64,000 nt of DNA from positions 64,406,707 through 64,470,706 of the forward strand of contig CM064420.1 in assembly GCA_032690845.1 (NCBI GenBank), read 5' to 3'. Below are positions 1 to 11,995 of the stretch, piece after piece. The position numbers and the translations under genes were made by a program. The stretch is from Eleusine coracana subsp. coracana. Its lineage: Eukaryota > Streptophyta > Magnoliopsida > Poales > Poaceae. How positions within the stretch are numbered: the first letter of the stretch is position 1; every line of letters begins with the position of its first letter. The notes beneath the pieces are model-generated. The model was given only the letters and a program-made list of their open reading frames with translations. It made no database searches and was not told the origin of the DNA.

Positions 1-151
1 ATTCTATTACTCTGTCTTCTTGTTTCAAGCATTTCGTTGATCACTTACTCATACATGATGGAATCCAGAATGAAAAAGCCGAACTTGTGCTTGAAAATAC
101 TTTATTGGCTGTGTCTCTGCATGCATAAACACTGGTTTTACTTACTATCAG

Positions 152-355
152 TGTCATGGATTTTCATGTGCAATGATAGATGGACAGAAGTGCTGGGATT
201 ATGAGTCCTTGTGTGAGACCTGCATAAATTTCGTTTGCAAGGCTGCATGTAAGGTGGACGCAGTTTTGTTTAATGGTGTACTCAAAGGAAGCGGTTGTCA
301 AGGATCAGGGGAAGATAGATGTTGTTACTGTACTATCTGTGACAAAAAAGGATAA
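152..355 (+). CDS. Defensin-like cysteine-rich peptide, last exon (5' part missing or unresolved)
   Basis: A plausible acceptor (AG at 150-151) precedes an open frame running to a TAA at 353-355. Read from 152 the peptide has 67 residues and 12 cysteines (C1, 6, 14, 21, 24, 29, 33, 49, 57, 58, 60, 63). C29-x3-C33 followed by C58-x-C60, with a Gly-Ser-Gly before C49, resembles the cysteine-stabilised alpha-beta arrangement of plant defensin-like (DEFL) proteins. DEFL genes usually have an intron between the signal-peptide exon and the mature-peptide exon, which would explain why no signal peptide is seen here. The first exon would lie in 1-150 or before the window. An internal ATG at 173 would give 60 residues without a secretion signal. 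DEFL proteins act as secreted antimicrobial or signalling peptides. The exact subfamily is not recognised, and the cysteine count exceeds the usual eight. Confidence 0.45.
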   Translation, partial: CHGFSCAMIDGQKCWDYESLCETCINFVCKAACKVDAVLFNGVLKGSGCQGSGEDRCCYCTICDKKG

Positions 356-1359
356 TCTCATGTAACTATATCTGGAGAGTTATACATGAGCTAATAAATC
401 AATACATGATTCCTTAGTGGCATGTGATACATGGATAGGATCTTGATAAGTAATACCAAAAACAAAGTGATTGCACACTTGGAGGCCAAGGGCAATTGCA
501 CTTCGTACCGTCTATTTTCAAACAGTCTGGAAGTGAAGCAACCCTCTCACCTGAACTTGCTGCATGTCTGCAACAGCTGGGATTTTAGAGGAGATGAAAC
601 GTCCACTGCTTCATGCAATTTTAAAATGTCTGCCAGCTGTAAGTACTGAGATGAGGGAGAGCATATTTCCCTGAAAAAGAAAAAAGGATGAGAGAGGGAG
701 CAGGAGACAGCATGCACCTTGACCTTCCCACATGGTTGATTTTCTAACAATAAGACAAACCCCTTTAGCAAAGCTATCAAACTGGAAGAGTTGATATAGG
801 TCGAACGAGTTGTTCCTGAAAGACAATGAATTCGCGTATAAGCTGCTATCCAGTACAAAGCACATCACGGCAGTTTAACTAATGTATATTTCCTATAATG
901 AAGCTCCAAAGTTTTTTTGTAGAGTGTATCAGGTATTCTGCCACTACATTAGATAGGAAAGAGGAATGAGTACGAGACAATTTCAGACCCTATAATATTA
1001 TTCCAAGATCTGTCAAAAAACATCCAGTGACCTGATGCTTCATGGCCTCCCTTCTCTCATTGTTCCTCAATTGACCACTCAGCTTGGCAATTCAATATCA
1101 TTCTTCACTGTGTACTACTTGAACCAAATGTAACAAGGCTCAATAGAAAATTCTTATGATATGCTCTTCTTCCCAATGTTTAAAGCATTGAAAACAGCAA
1201 GTTGCATATATTTATTTTCTGTATAAACTACCAAGTTTTAGTTCCTCCTGTTGACTACTACCTACAATAAACTTAATTCAGTAAAATACAACAATTAGAA
1301 TAGTAAGAAAGAAAAGCCGACCTTCCAGGTATTTCGTGGCAGCAACTTTTCCACAAAGG
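356..1359. other. Intergenic, no gene supported
   Basis: This stretch lies between the defensin-like exon and the 3' end of the glycosyltransferase gene. Short open frames on both strands (for example around 431-649 and 547-858) show no recognisable domain or splice logic. It probably holds the two 3' untranslated regions and AT-rich spacer. Confidence 0.5.
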
Positions 1360-3792
1360 TTAACAAGTTTTGCAGTCTTGAATTGTTTCCATTCCATAAG
1401 CATGTGCCTCATGGGATTCGTAACGAAAGACTGCAGGAAATAAATTAAATATGATAAGGCATCCTTTTGCATCAACAGAAAGAATATAGAAGATCAGCCG
1501 CCCTTCACTTCACTGGATCCTAGTGGTGAAGCCACCTAGCCGCGTTAGTCTTGGGTGGTGCACTGGCACCAGGTTGAAGGAAAAAAAAAAGTGGAAAATG
1601 CACACTATGACCATATAAAGGTGCATATATATTTTTAGATATATAGAGGGGTGCACCACCATCCTTTTAGCGCTAGCTTTGCCACAGCTTTATACTAAAA
1701 CAATTAAAAAAAGATCATCAAATTCAAACCTGAGGCAGCATCACACCTGCAATTTTGTGGCACCCTCCATGATAGTGCCCCAAACGTTTTTAAGCTTGGA
1801 GACATAGACATATAATTTCTCCAGTCTTCCATCAAGATTCTTAGATCATGAAGTTTGCTCTGCAATCCAATACAACAGTTTGCATGCATGGTGCAAACCT
1901 TGTTCAAATCTCTGCTTGGCTCACAAATGCCACCAAAGTACATGGTGCTTAGGAACTTAATTGTCAGACAAATATCTGTAATGTAAGGGTCATGCTTTAT
2001 AAAATTAAATACATCCTGGTCATGATATCCAGGATATCTCAACCGGGAAGAATACCAAAACTTGTAAAACTCTATGCTTTGTTCGTTTGACTTCACATAG
2101 TTGAATCCTCCATTGGCTATGTTCCTCAAGTCAGTTGCATTGCCTACATAGTGATCACATGCAATCTGAAAGTCACCTTCAGGATAGAAGTATGGAAATG
2201 GATTGCGAAACCACATGATGTCGGCATCCTGAAACGCAGTTGGAAGCAATAGTTATGTTGAGTGCAACTGCCCATGTGGAAGTGGAACTCACACAATAAA
2301 TAATTAAAAAGCAGAATATTTATGCATTAGAACAGGACTAGCGAGAAGGCACAAATGTACCGTGAAAACAAAACTGTAGCCTTTTTCAAGCACCAACTGC
2401 AAGAAATCCAGCCTTTTCCACATCATCTCCAAATACCCAGAAGTCAGAAACCGCTTCTCTTGAGAAAAATCCAGATCCTTGGTCACAAGAGCGAAGCAGT
2501 AGGGATGGATTTTAACACATCGTTTGTATGCCTTCCAGTCAAATGTTACTATAACAAGATGCCTCAAAAGTGAACTAGTCCTAACACCGTGACGGAAGCT
2601 ATTGATGAAAAGATCTATCACTGAGCCTGGAGAAGCCCATGCAGAATTGAGGGTCGTCAATATTACAGTCTTGTTGGCCATGGAGGCCTCCTGCAGAACT
2701 AGCTCAAGCCTGAGATCTTCACTGTCCTACAAGGAGAATTTAATTAACTTGCATAAAAAGTTACAAACCCTCCACATGAATAATTCTGATAGCATATCAA
2801 TCAGGACGTGAAAACTGAAAGCAACCAAATGGCCAGAGTATATCAGTAACAAACATGATGAAAGTATTGACTGTCTGCGCATGTTTCTTCTCCACTAAAA
2901 AGGACAATGATAGGCATTTTGATTATGTTTACTCCACTAATAGTAAGGGATGCTGAAACGAGAAATGGTGTTAAGAAAATCAACTACCAACCAAAGTTGT
3001 CAGTCTGTAGAACAACTTGCATATATTTTTAATAGGGATTCTACTAATTTTGAGTAACCTATTTGAGCCATCAGATCTAGATCCAACGATTTACCAAAAA
3101 CAACTTTTCCTATAGTTTATACATCAACATATTTTTTTCCACCTCTTACTAATACATATAATACTATACAAATAAATACTGGTACAAAAAAAATGTAGTG
3201 CAACTTCAACTATTTCCCAAGTGATTAAAAGTTTCAGTAACTTTCAGTTGCTTGAAAGTAAGGAAATATGTTTTAATAGTATATATCTTAAAGGTCCACC
3301 CTAACACCACTATACCAGGGTTAAAAAAACACAAAATGCCTGACTGCAGAAGCTAAACAACACGAATTAGGAATGTTTGAACGCACAAAGAGACAAGCGG
3401 GCGGCGGCTAGGAACAACCCGGATCACTAGAATGTTGTCAAATGTAGCGCGAACATTTAAACAGATACAGCAGCGGTGGATGCAGAACCCACCAGATCGT
3501 CGGGATGCACGGGATCGACGTCGCTGTCCTCCTCGGGGGCCGCAACCGGAGGAAGAGGCGGGTCCCCCTCCCACCAAGGCAGGCGCGCACGCGCGACGTA
3601 CACGGGCGTCGTCGCATCCACGGCGGCGCGGTACAGCACGGCGCAGGGCAGCGCCACCGCGGCGGCGAGGAGGAGCACCGTCGCGGCTTTCCGGAGCGCC
3701 GAGGTACGCGCGGGCGGCGGCGAGTATCTGCTGAGGCGGCGGAGCGACGTGACGGAGGTTGCGGTGAAGGATTGGCGCGACGGCCTCCCCAT
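1360..3792 (-). CDS. Nucleotide-diphospho-sugar transferase domain protein (At4g15970-like), type II membrane glycosyltransferase
   Basis: Four exons on the minus strand, 3493-3792, 2361-2726, 1730-2228 and 1360-1430, join in frame with GT-AG borders to 411 residues. Residues about 36-56 form one hydrophobic segment after a basic N-terminus, as in a Golgi type II signal anchor. The catalytic region (nucleotide-diphospho-sugar transferase, formerly DUF271) spans roughly residues 115-390. It starts with the KTVILTTLN strand and carries the DxD metal/nucleotide-sugar motif at D223-A-D225 in TDADIMWFRNPF, exactly at the exon 2/3 junction. The family is thought to act in cell-wall or glycoprotein glycosylation, but donor and acceptor are unknown here. 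The last exon adds only 23 codons. Reading through its intron would give an alternative C-terminus after WRVPQNCRCDAAS. The ATG at 3790-3792 is the first one in the GC-rich first exon. Intron 3 (1431-1729) contains repeat-like sequence. Confidence 0.85.
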
Positions 3793-4451
3793 TGCGGGCG
3801 AGCGGAGACGGCGGCGGCAGCGGGCGCGGCGGCCGGCAGGCGGGCGCGACGCGGTGGGCGATTCCAGTGTAACGGTCGTTGAAGGCGTAAATGTACATGG
3901 CTAGTTAACTGAACTGGTAGGCGTAAACGTGTAGCCGTGAAGGCGGAAGCCATCTGCCGCGCCGGCCGACCCAGAGCGGGGGGAGTGGCGCACGTGACAC
4001 CGCCAGATGTGCAACCGTGTCATCATCCTGAGTCAGCACATTGCTGGTTCACCGCTCTACGGACGCTCGTCCCGAGCGGATCTCTATGACCTTCCAGACC
4101 ACGTTCCTTCTAACACTCATAGGACCCGCCTGTCAGTGGAGAACATTCTTGTTGATGGGCGTGTTACAAACACCAGCCACACGGGGACCGTACAGCCAAG
4201 CCGTTGGTCCCGTCTAACTACCGCGGGTGCCAACGAACTTTGCTTCTTCTTCCCGCATCTTCGCCTCATCCTCTCGTTGTCCATCCGTTGAGCTTCGTCT
4301 CTTCAGCTTCGGATCTGAAGGATCGGGGGGTCGCAAACAGGGAAGAAGAAGCAGCTGATTCTTGATGAGCCCGTGAGAATTCCGGCAGAGACGCGCTCAA
4401 TTGTGAGAATATTCTTGATTTTGGAGGAAGCTCGATCAAGGACAAGGGGAT
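3793..4451. promoter_or_regulatory. Shared intergenic region between divergent glycosyltransferase and F-box genes
   Basis: Only about 660 bp separate the two start codons, which point away from each other. The part next to each ATG must be 5' UTR, leaving a few hundred base pairs for both promoters. I see no clear TATA box for either gene. This is inferred from geometry, not from a recognised element. Confidence 0.5.
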
Positions 4452-5245
4452 ATGATGGATGCGCTGCCGGCGGAGCTGTGCCTCAAGATCTTCCACCTCC
4501 TGGATCACCAGTCCCTCGCCTCCGCTCCTCAAGGTCTGAAAGCTTCTCCACGATTCTTGCACTGTAGTGGCATGGCAGCGCTGCGTCAATGCCTGCAGTT
4601 TCTTGTGTAATTCTGATTACTGAATCTTTTTCCCCTTCGCCTGAGAGCAGAAAATTGGACTAGTTGATTCAGTTATATGAAACGTTAACATCGGCTCTGG
4701 TGCTCCAAATCGTAGTTTGCAGGAAGTGGAGGACGTTGACCTCTGACGATGAGCTGTGGCGCAAGATGTTCAATGACAGATGGGGAGCGGACGCCGCAGC
4801 GTTCTACGCGCCGGATGGTTCCAGGTCCTGGAAGGACGTCTTCGTCGTGCAGGATCGTTGCGACCGATACGGACTGTAAGCTACTCACTGATCTGCCACC
4901 GCTAATGCATCCTGGGGTTGGCACATATGCTAGTGCTTTCCAACTAGTTTCAAACATGGCGACGTAGTGTGCATATTCTTTGCACAAATGTCACTTTGGT
5001 GTGACCGTTCAGCCTTTTTTTTTTTCAGGGGTGTCAAGATTATTAGGGAAGGAAGCGACTATTACCTGATTTACCAAGGCGAGATTCAAAGGTACTTGGG
5101 CTCGCGACAGGACACGGACGGTGATGGCAAGAACGCGCCACAACAGAGAGCTGAAGAGGAGCAGCGGCAGGTGTCTGACCGGATCCTGTTCTTCCTGGGG
5201 GACCTGGAAGCAGCCTGCGCAAATGACAAACGTGTGAAGGCTTGA
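4452..5245 (+). CDS. Small F-box protein
   Basis: Three exons, 4452-4533, 4716-4875 and 5029-5245, join in frame to 152 residues. The F-box lies at residues about 3-45 (LPAELCLKIFHLLDHQSLAS, then VCRKWRTL and DDELWRKMF). It is split by intron 1 in phase 1. F-box proteins dock substrates to SKP1-CUL1 ubiquitin ligases. The remaining 100 residues carry no Kelch, LRR or FBA repeat that I can see, so the substrate is unknown. The C-terminal half is charged and glutamine-rich (residues about 105-130). The acceptor of exon 2 was set at AG 4714-4715 rather than the AG seven bases later, because only the former preserves frame and yields the VCRKWR core. Two adjacent ATGs at 4452 and 4455 make the start unambiguous within one codon. 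Confidence 0.85.
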
Positions 5246-5760
5246 ATATGTTACGTAGTCCTGTCCTGAAGCTCACGCTTCTATGGGCCTGTATGATTCA
5301 TGATTATTTGCTAATTAGCCTGTATGTTTCGTGCTAATTTGCACTGCTTGTGCATAGTGAATTCAGTGATGTATTCATATTGCGTGTATCACGCTCAGCT
5401 CCTTTCAAGTTGGTAAACAAGTTAAGAATCACTTATTTTTATCCTAGTACAGATTCAATTGAAGGGCAATTTGACCTGCTCGCTTTTAAGCAATGTCCTC
5501 GTTCTTTTTCATAATGTAAGCGATTTCTTCATCTACACTTCCAGTCAATGCACACACGGCAACTGAAACAATGTTCTACAATTTTATAACGAGTTTCATC
5601 GTTTTCTTAAAAAATCTTCGCTTACAGTGATTTCTAGGATGAAAAAAGATTAATCGACCTCTTCTATCAAATGGGGATAACAGAATATGGGTGCACAATG
5701 TCAGTTACAAGTACGGGTCAATAAAGGCCAAATTCCACACTCTGCGCTCAATTGGTTGAA
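5246..5760. other. 3' UTRs and spacer between convergent genes
   Basis: The F-box gene and the MYG1 gene converge here. The sequence is AT-rich and contains no supportable gene. It should hold both 3' ends. Confidence 0.5.
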
Positions 5761-8700
5761 TCAGCATTTGAGAGCAGCTTTTGCCATTTCCAGAGCTCCC
5801 TCGTAGGTCTTGTTGCCCCCAATGAAGCCACTCATATGAACAAATACACAGCCGGGAATGCCTGTTTCCTGAGACAGCTCGTCGTCCCTCATGCCCCTCC
5901 ACTTTTCTGGCAGAGCCTTTCGGCTCTCAAACCTGTCAGGAGCAACAGACACTGCTTGCACTCGCCAACTCTTGCTCCTCTCATCCTGCAATTGTATAGT
6001 CAAAATCGAATCAATAGCCAGAAATGGTTTTCAAGTCCAAGTAACAAATGTTTCGAAGAACAGGTAGGCATTTTAATTCTCAGAATCAGGACATGACCAA
6101 CGAGTACATCCATTGTTTATGAGGCAACATGAAGCTATTATATCATATATGAGAAATCATGGGGAAGACATACTACTCTCAAGTCTCAACAACCGGTTTT
6201 AAAAAAAAAACAGTTACTCCAAACTAACTGCTTCAAGTTACAAAACTATAATCCGCAAAGGACACGGCTCCTTACCTGATATAGCACGTATTTGGTCAGG
6301 GGCTCAATTTTCAGCTCCTCTTCAAGCTCAAATAGATGAAGTTTCCACTGTCATTGTACAAGGAATGTTACATGTTAGAAAGTAATGGTAGTACATTCTA
6401 AAATAGTAGACAATAATTAAGACAATAGTTCCTAAAGCAGGTCTGAAGATACGATAAGATTGACCATCTGATTGCAATCAGTGAAGACGTGAATATGTGA
6501 AGCTGGTACTAGAATTATTAGCTGTCTAATTGCACATGCCTCATAGGTTAGTTTCTAGGTGAAAAGAAATTAAATGCTGTTTTTACAACCAGATAAACAG
6601 GAAAAAGTCATGACTTCAGGTACATGCCACAGAACACTGTGAAATGTTAGATAACACAACCAGACACCAGACAGGCATAACGTTTATAGTCGAGTAGTAT
6701 AAGAATAGAGCACACAAAAATTCAGATGAGGATGACCCAGTGTGAACCATACAGGGTCAGGACCTTACCGGACAGAATCTATCCAAAACCATGATTTCTC
6801 CACTTGGATCAACATTTCCTCTTGATAACAAACACTCCATGACAATAGATCTTGCAGGTAACCATGACTTAACATGAAAGTGAACGCTCTGGCAATATAA
6901 GCAGAAAACAGTGTCATGCAAAAAGAGGAGATAGCAACACATAATCTGACAGCAAACTTGATGCACAGAAAATCAACAATGAAGGGGCACAGATATAATA
7001 CCTCCAAGAATTCACCTCCAGCGAGCATCATTGCCTGCTGAAATGCCGCATTCTCCTTCTCAGGAGACTGATCTGGATCTGTCCAGTCTGGATTAAGACG
7101 TCCAACACGAGATGACAGGTGTGTATTGTTCACATACTTTGGTGGCTGGTCTGTGTCATACTGATTGGTTCCATTGTCAATTGCATCAAGTGCCTGTTAT
7201 ATGACAGAAGCATTATTTCTTTAGCAAATCAAACATAAATGGTAAAAGACACACACATGAATGAATTAGAAAGCAAAAATAGCTATGTGTCTCAGAAACT
7301 AGTCAGATGATAGTTTAGGGGTTGAAGCTTATTAATGATACAGATGCAACACAAACATTGATGATGTTTGTCTCATTAAAACTTCTTTTAGACTGAAAAC
7401 AAGGTAGGACAAATGCAGTTTATCCTAGTATTATAGTCTAAGCAAAGTAAGACTATCAAGTGTATCAACAAATCTAACTGCAGAAACATACTCCACAGAA
7501 TCCCTGAAAATCCAATTTGAATCCGTAACTCCTTCACCTAACAACAACAAGGCCCATTGGACACTGCCATTTCCCATGTTCACAGAATTCAAGAAAAAAG
7601 AAATTGTAGAGAGAAAAAATAACTCAACCCCTCTAATCTAAAACCTTCAATGACACCAATGAGTGGATAGCAATCAAGTTAAAAGCTATAAGACTTAAAG
7701 CCGATAGTGGTTAGACAGAAGTTAGGAACTACCAACAGTCACCCATGATATACCAAAAGCAATATACTGACTTTTTTAGTCTAGCCATGTGATAAGGTTC
7801 AAACCTCAACAAAGCTTTTATATATGGCAAGATACAGGCGGTGAACATCTTCATGATCCTCACTGGCTCCAAGCTCCTTTGCGATTATCTCTTTACCAAA
7901 GTGCTGCAATATGAGGCAACTTTCAGAGTTAATGAACATATTGTTTTCAACAATGTCTGCTCAATACAACCAGTAAAACTAGTAGTCACAACTCACAACG
8001 TTCAGTTTGAACCTTGTAAGCTTCAATAACATGGCACATTAAGGCATGGTTGTGCATACAAATTGGCATACCTATTACAGTATAAATCTCTATAAAATAA
8101 AAGAGGCATGCTGTAAATCATCATCATCTGTTACTAAATGGCCCCAAGAATCCACCTGATGTTGTGGTGCCATTGATAAACCATAGCAGATTCTAGCCTA
8201 GTGGCCTTCCATCATCATTACATCAAAAAAACAAGTAACTAATTCCTCAGGAGTTGTCTAGAGAAGGATTCAAAATCAGTGGTCCGTGGGGAGTACCTTG
8301 TAGACAAGCCCAGCACTGCTAAGTTTTGTGTTAAATCCATGCCCAAAGACCTCATTGAAGCCCTTCTGGTGATGATCATAACGATGGCGGCTGGGATCAT
8401 ACACCCCACCAACATCAAGGACAGCATCCAGAGTATCAAGGATCTACAGCGAAGTTCAACAAGAAAGGAGGCATACAAGTGAGTGCAATTGCTGGGTACA
8501 CAGCATAGCAAAGAGTTCTGCTGTAACATACACAAATAAGATATCAAAATCCTTAAGGAAACACTTGACAGAATGGGATGCGGATGCCCATTTCAACATA
8601 CATGCAGTGACTGTGCCTCTTTAAACACTAATTAGTGCACTTATATATACCAACGATAGCGAAGAGATAGATGAATTAATACTGCATCCTGCCATGTATA

Positions 8701-9386
8701 CCAAAGCAATTTAACAGCACGTTGCACCAAGAGACACATTAACCATAGGCAGGCATGTCGAATTAGCATCCCAAGTGACAGCAGGGTGCACGCATACTCA
8801 CAATCTTAAGGTTCAGGTTCAGAATTTGTGATGCAACAGTTCGAACTCAAACAAAACGCAAGGGTACTACCAGGAATGCTAAGCAAATCGAGCCGTATGC
8901 CAAGGGAGAGAGGGAGAGCCCCAAGTGACAGCAGGGTGCACGCACACTCACAATCTTAATGTTCAGGTTCAGAATTTGTGATGCAACAGTTCGAACTCAA
9001 CGAAACGCAAGGGTACTATCAGGAATGCTAAGCAAATCGAGCCGTATGCCAATGGGAGAGAGGGAGAGAGAGACCTGGGAGTCGCGGGTGCGGACGACGT
9101 CAGCGCCGTTGAACTGGGAGGTGAGGCGGATGAGGAAGCAGCCGAGCGCCTCGTCGCAGTGGAAGCTGCCGTTGTGGGTCCCCACGCGCTTGCCGCTCCC
9201 CGCGCCGTTGAGGGAGTCGCCGTCGGCCGCCGCGGCAGACGAGTAGACCCGCAGCCTCTTCGGGGAGGCGGCTGCGGCAGGGGAGAGAGACGCCATGGCG
9301 GAGAAAGGGTTCCGGATTTGAGATCGCCCCAGGCCAAGCAGCGGAGACGTGACGGCTCGCTGCGACAACCTCCAGCCGGCGAGCAT
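5761..9386 (-). CDS. MYG1: MYG1 family (UPF0160) DHH-type exonuclease
   Basis: Seven exons on the minus strand, 9075-9386, 8297-8443, 7805-7903, 7002-7193, 6769-6888, 6276-6347 and 5761-5985, are all phase 0 and join to 388 residues. Signature blocks are GTHNGSFHCDEAL (residues 69-81), VRTRDSQ (98-104), VDVGG-type LDVGGVYDPSRHRYDHHQ (from about 113) with the DHH triad at 127-129, and a C-terminal WRGMRDDELSQETGIPGCVFVH block. MYG1 proteins are manganese-dependent 3'-5' RNA exonucleases of the DHH superfamily found in mitochondria and nucleus, where they process RNA in both compartments in animals. The first 65 residues are Ala/Ser/Arg-rich and could be a mitochondrial presequence. Met31 offers an alternative start that would shorten it. 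Length matches the family. Intron 1 contains a 150-bp tandem duplication. Confidence 0.93.
8771..9070. repeat. 150-bp tandem duplication in MYG1 intron 1
   Basis: The segment from about 8771 to 8918 is repeated nearly identically from 8921 to 9068, at a period of 150 bp with only a few substitutions. The second copy ends just before the splice donor of exon 1 (9073-9074). The high identity implies a recent duplication. Confidence 0.9.
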
Positions 9387-11590
9387 GGACGAGGTAAGGT
9401 AGGGTTTTGGGAAGAGTTTGGTATCTTTGGGTAATTTTCCGCGAATGAGGCTTGGGGCGTGACGGGACGGCTCGCTGCAGGCTGCGACAGCGTTTCGCGA
9501 CCCTCCGCGTGGTTATAAATATGGGCCGGATCGGACAGCCCACGTAGTTAAAGATGGGCCGGACTAGCGGGCGGGCTCAGTTCATAGCACATTCGGCCAT
9601 AAAAAAGATTGATAATATCAAATTTCTTTTTTCAATATTTATTTAACGTCTTCATTCAATATTTTTTTATTCAGTTCAATATTTTGTATAAAAATTTAAA
9701 CAAAATTCGTAATAAAATATTTTGAATGTTGAAATAGCATATGAAAAATGTTGATTTTTTTAAAAAAAAATATATCCATGGAATATACATAAAGGTGAAG
9801 ATCAAACATAATGTGCAAAAATGAAAAGACATACCCTACACAATCAAAATGTGGAACAAAATAAATTTGTGCATTCATATGATGTATTTCAGTTCGATTC
9901 TTGGGGAAACTGAAAATGGGCGTGCCTTGTTCCTTGCCCCTGTAACGCGCACAAGAACCATGGACATTTTGACACCGCGTCGTAACCTGTATTGGCATGT
10001 GTCCTCCGATTATGAAATGTCAGTTTGCTCTGACAAATGACATTGGTGATGAAGGGTAGCCCAGCATGACCGATAATTTTGGTTAGCTTTTCCTCGATGG
10101 AGCAGCTAATTAAGGCCAATGCGCACCGTCCGCACTCCTGTAGTCCAGGGGGACTCGTCCCTGCAGATCGACCGGACGGAACACATCGTCCGCACCCCCT
10201 TCCCCTTCTCTCTCCTTTTTCTTCTCCAACTCTGGCCACCGTCCTCGCTCCGGGGGGCTCTCGCCCTTGCGGACTCCGGCGTCGTTGCCGCACTAGCCCC
10301 TCCCTTGCCCGCCACCACCACCGATGGCCGGCGACGCACCGCCTCGCCACGCCGTCCGCGCCCGTCGCCGTCGCCACCGCCAGCTAACTCATCAGTGATG
10401 TGACGTTCCCGCTGTCGACCCCGGTCCACCACCCTCCTGCCATTCACGGCTCCGACAGCGCCACTGCTGCCTCGCCGCACCACTGGGCCACGGCCCATCG
10501 CCAGGTCACGGCCGTCGCTCTCGACCGGCCGGCCCTCCTCCATGTCCGGGGAGCGCAAAGGCTCCCACCTCCGACAACCCGAACCCCTAAAAAATCCTCC
10601 GAACTGCCAGCAAGGAAGAAGAGGGAGGGGGAACAGTGGTGTGCGGCGCGAGGTTCGGGTCCGGATAAACGGAGCCGATGAATCCTGGCAGTCCAGCGTC
10701 GACACCGGCCCCAGCCGCCCGGAGTTATCAGCTTGGCTTGAGCTGGATCCTTTTCTCGGATCAGTCATTCGTGCGGCGCCAAGAGCATATGGACGCGATG
10801 CATTTCGTCGGCAAGCACCCGCCCCGCACTGCCTACAGGTTGAACTGTGATGTGCGAGCGCGACGCTTCTTTAGAAAACGTCAGTGTGGCACTGCGTCTG
10901 GTGCTACCAAGTGGCTCTGTACGTCTCCGTAAGTCTGCGATGCTGTGCTGCTTGTGTTGCAAACGATGCAAAGAAACGGTCAAGTTGTTGATTGATACAT
11001 GTGTGCGTGCCTGAGCCTGAATGACGGATCCACACTGTTCGTGTCAAAGAGTTGCACGAGCCCGATTGAATCGGAAACGAGCACCAAGTCAGAATCGAAC
11101 TACACCGTCCCGTCCACGTTCAGTACTCGCATGCGTCACGTTGGTCAGTTTTTCACTGTAATGTCTGCAGCTGGCCACCAACCACAAGTACATCGACAAA
11201 TGATCACAGGACACTGGTGACACGTAACACTGCCACCGGTTGGTTGTATAGTGCGCTGGAAAGTTTCGTACACGCTAGCAATAGCAAAAAGAGGAGGCTG
11301 CTGATACGTAAGTCATGGACGTATCAGCCTTTTCTAAAAACAAATCAAAGCTTCTTTTTCAGATCACATATGTCACATTCGCCTTTTCATTATTTCGCTG
11401 AAGGCAGAGAAACGATGAAGAATTTACATCACACGGTGCACCAGCGACTACTAATTAACACGCCACCGAATGGGTTTACACAAAAACACAAACCCGCAGA
11501 TGAACGCGACACCTGGTGGTACGTGTCCGTATTTAAGGTAGTAGTAGTAGTAACAGAGAAACAAAACAAACAAGGTCTCCGGAACTTGCG
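9387..11590. other. Intergenic: MYG1 promoter side, AT-rich block, then GC-rich block without a recognised gene
   Basis: 9387-9540 is the GC-rich promoter/5' side of MYG1. 9600-9800 is strongly AT-rich. 10080-10930 is GC-rich and open in several frames on both strands (for example minus 10106-10768), but none of the translations shows a domain, a consistent codon pattern or splice sites. I regard these frames as compositional. 10990-11590 holds the 3' flank of the first FLZ gene. Confidence 0.4.
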
Positions 11591-11995
11591 CTACAGCGCA
11601 AGGACGGACCCGGCCCGGATCTTGCCGCATTCCTGCGGGCCGTCCACCTCTCTGGCGGGCGCGGGCCCATGTGTCGGCCTCCTGGCGCTGGCTCTGTCCG
11701 CCCTCTCCGCCGCCTGGTCCGCCTCAATCTGCGCGCTCCGGCACTCCTCGCTGCAGAACGCCGTGTCCCCTCTGTTCGCCGTCGACGATCGTTCGCATGC
11801 ATGCGTGGCTCGTGAGGGCGACGTTCCAATTGGCAATGGGGAAAACAATACTAACAGAGAAGGCATTTTTAAAAATTTAAAATCAATGGCCGCACCGAAC
11901 CTGTACATGTAGATGTCGCGGTTGGCGGCGAGCGGCTTCCGGCAGAGGAAGCACGCATCCAAAAAATGCATCTGCAGATGCCCCACTCCTGCCAT
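11591..11995 (-). CDS. FCS-like zinc finger protein (FLZ/DUF581), array copy 1
   Basis: Two exons, 11901-11995 and 11591-11771, join to 91 residues. The FLZ domain occupies residues about 10-50: C15-x2-C18-x19-C38-x3-C42 with FLDACFLC, DIYMYR and FCSEEC. The intron splits the Arg codon of MYR in phase 2, as in the three other array members. FLZ proteins bind the SnRK1 kinase alpha subunit through this zinc finger and act as adaptors in energy and stress signalling. The N-terminus is minimal (nine residues before the domain), because 11995 is the first in-frame ATG. The upstream open frame to 12277 lacks an ATG. The C-terminus is Ala/Arg/Pro-rich. The short length is within the range seen for grass FLZ proteins. 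Confidence 0.85.
   Translation of the reverse strand: MAGVGHLQMHFLDACFLCRKPLAANRDIYMYRFGAAIDFKFLKMPSLLVLFSPLPIGTSPSRATHACERSSTANRGDTAFCSEECRSAQIEADQAAERADRASARRPTHGPAPAREVDGPQECGKIRAGSVLAL

Noticed and set aside
1830..1860. A miR172-like word (AGAATCTTGATG) on the minus strand
   Set aside because: It lies in the coding sequence of the glycosyltransferase (LRILMEDW), has no partner arm, and is in the sense orientation, so it is neither precursor nor target.
10106..10768. 220-codon open frame on the minus strand in a GC-rich block
   Set aside because: Open frames exist on both strands and in several phases here, as expected from GC-rich sequence. There is no domain, signal or splice structure.
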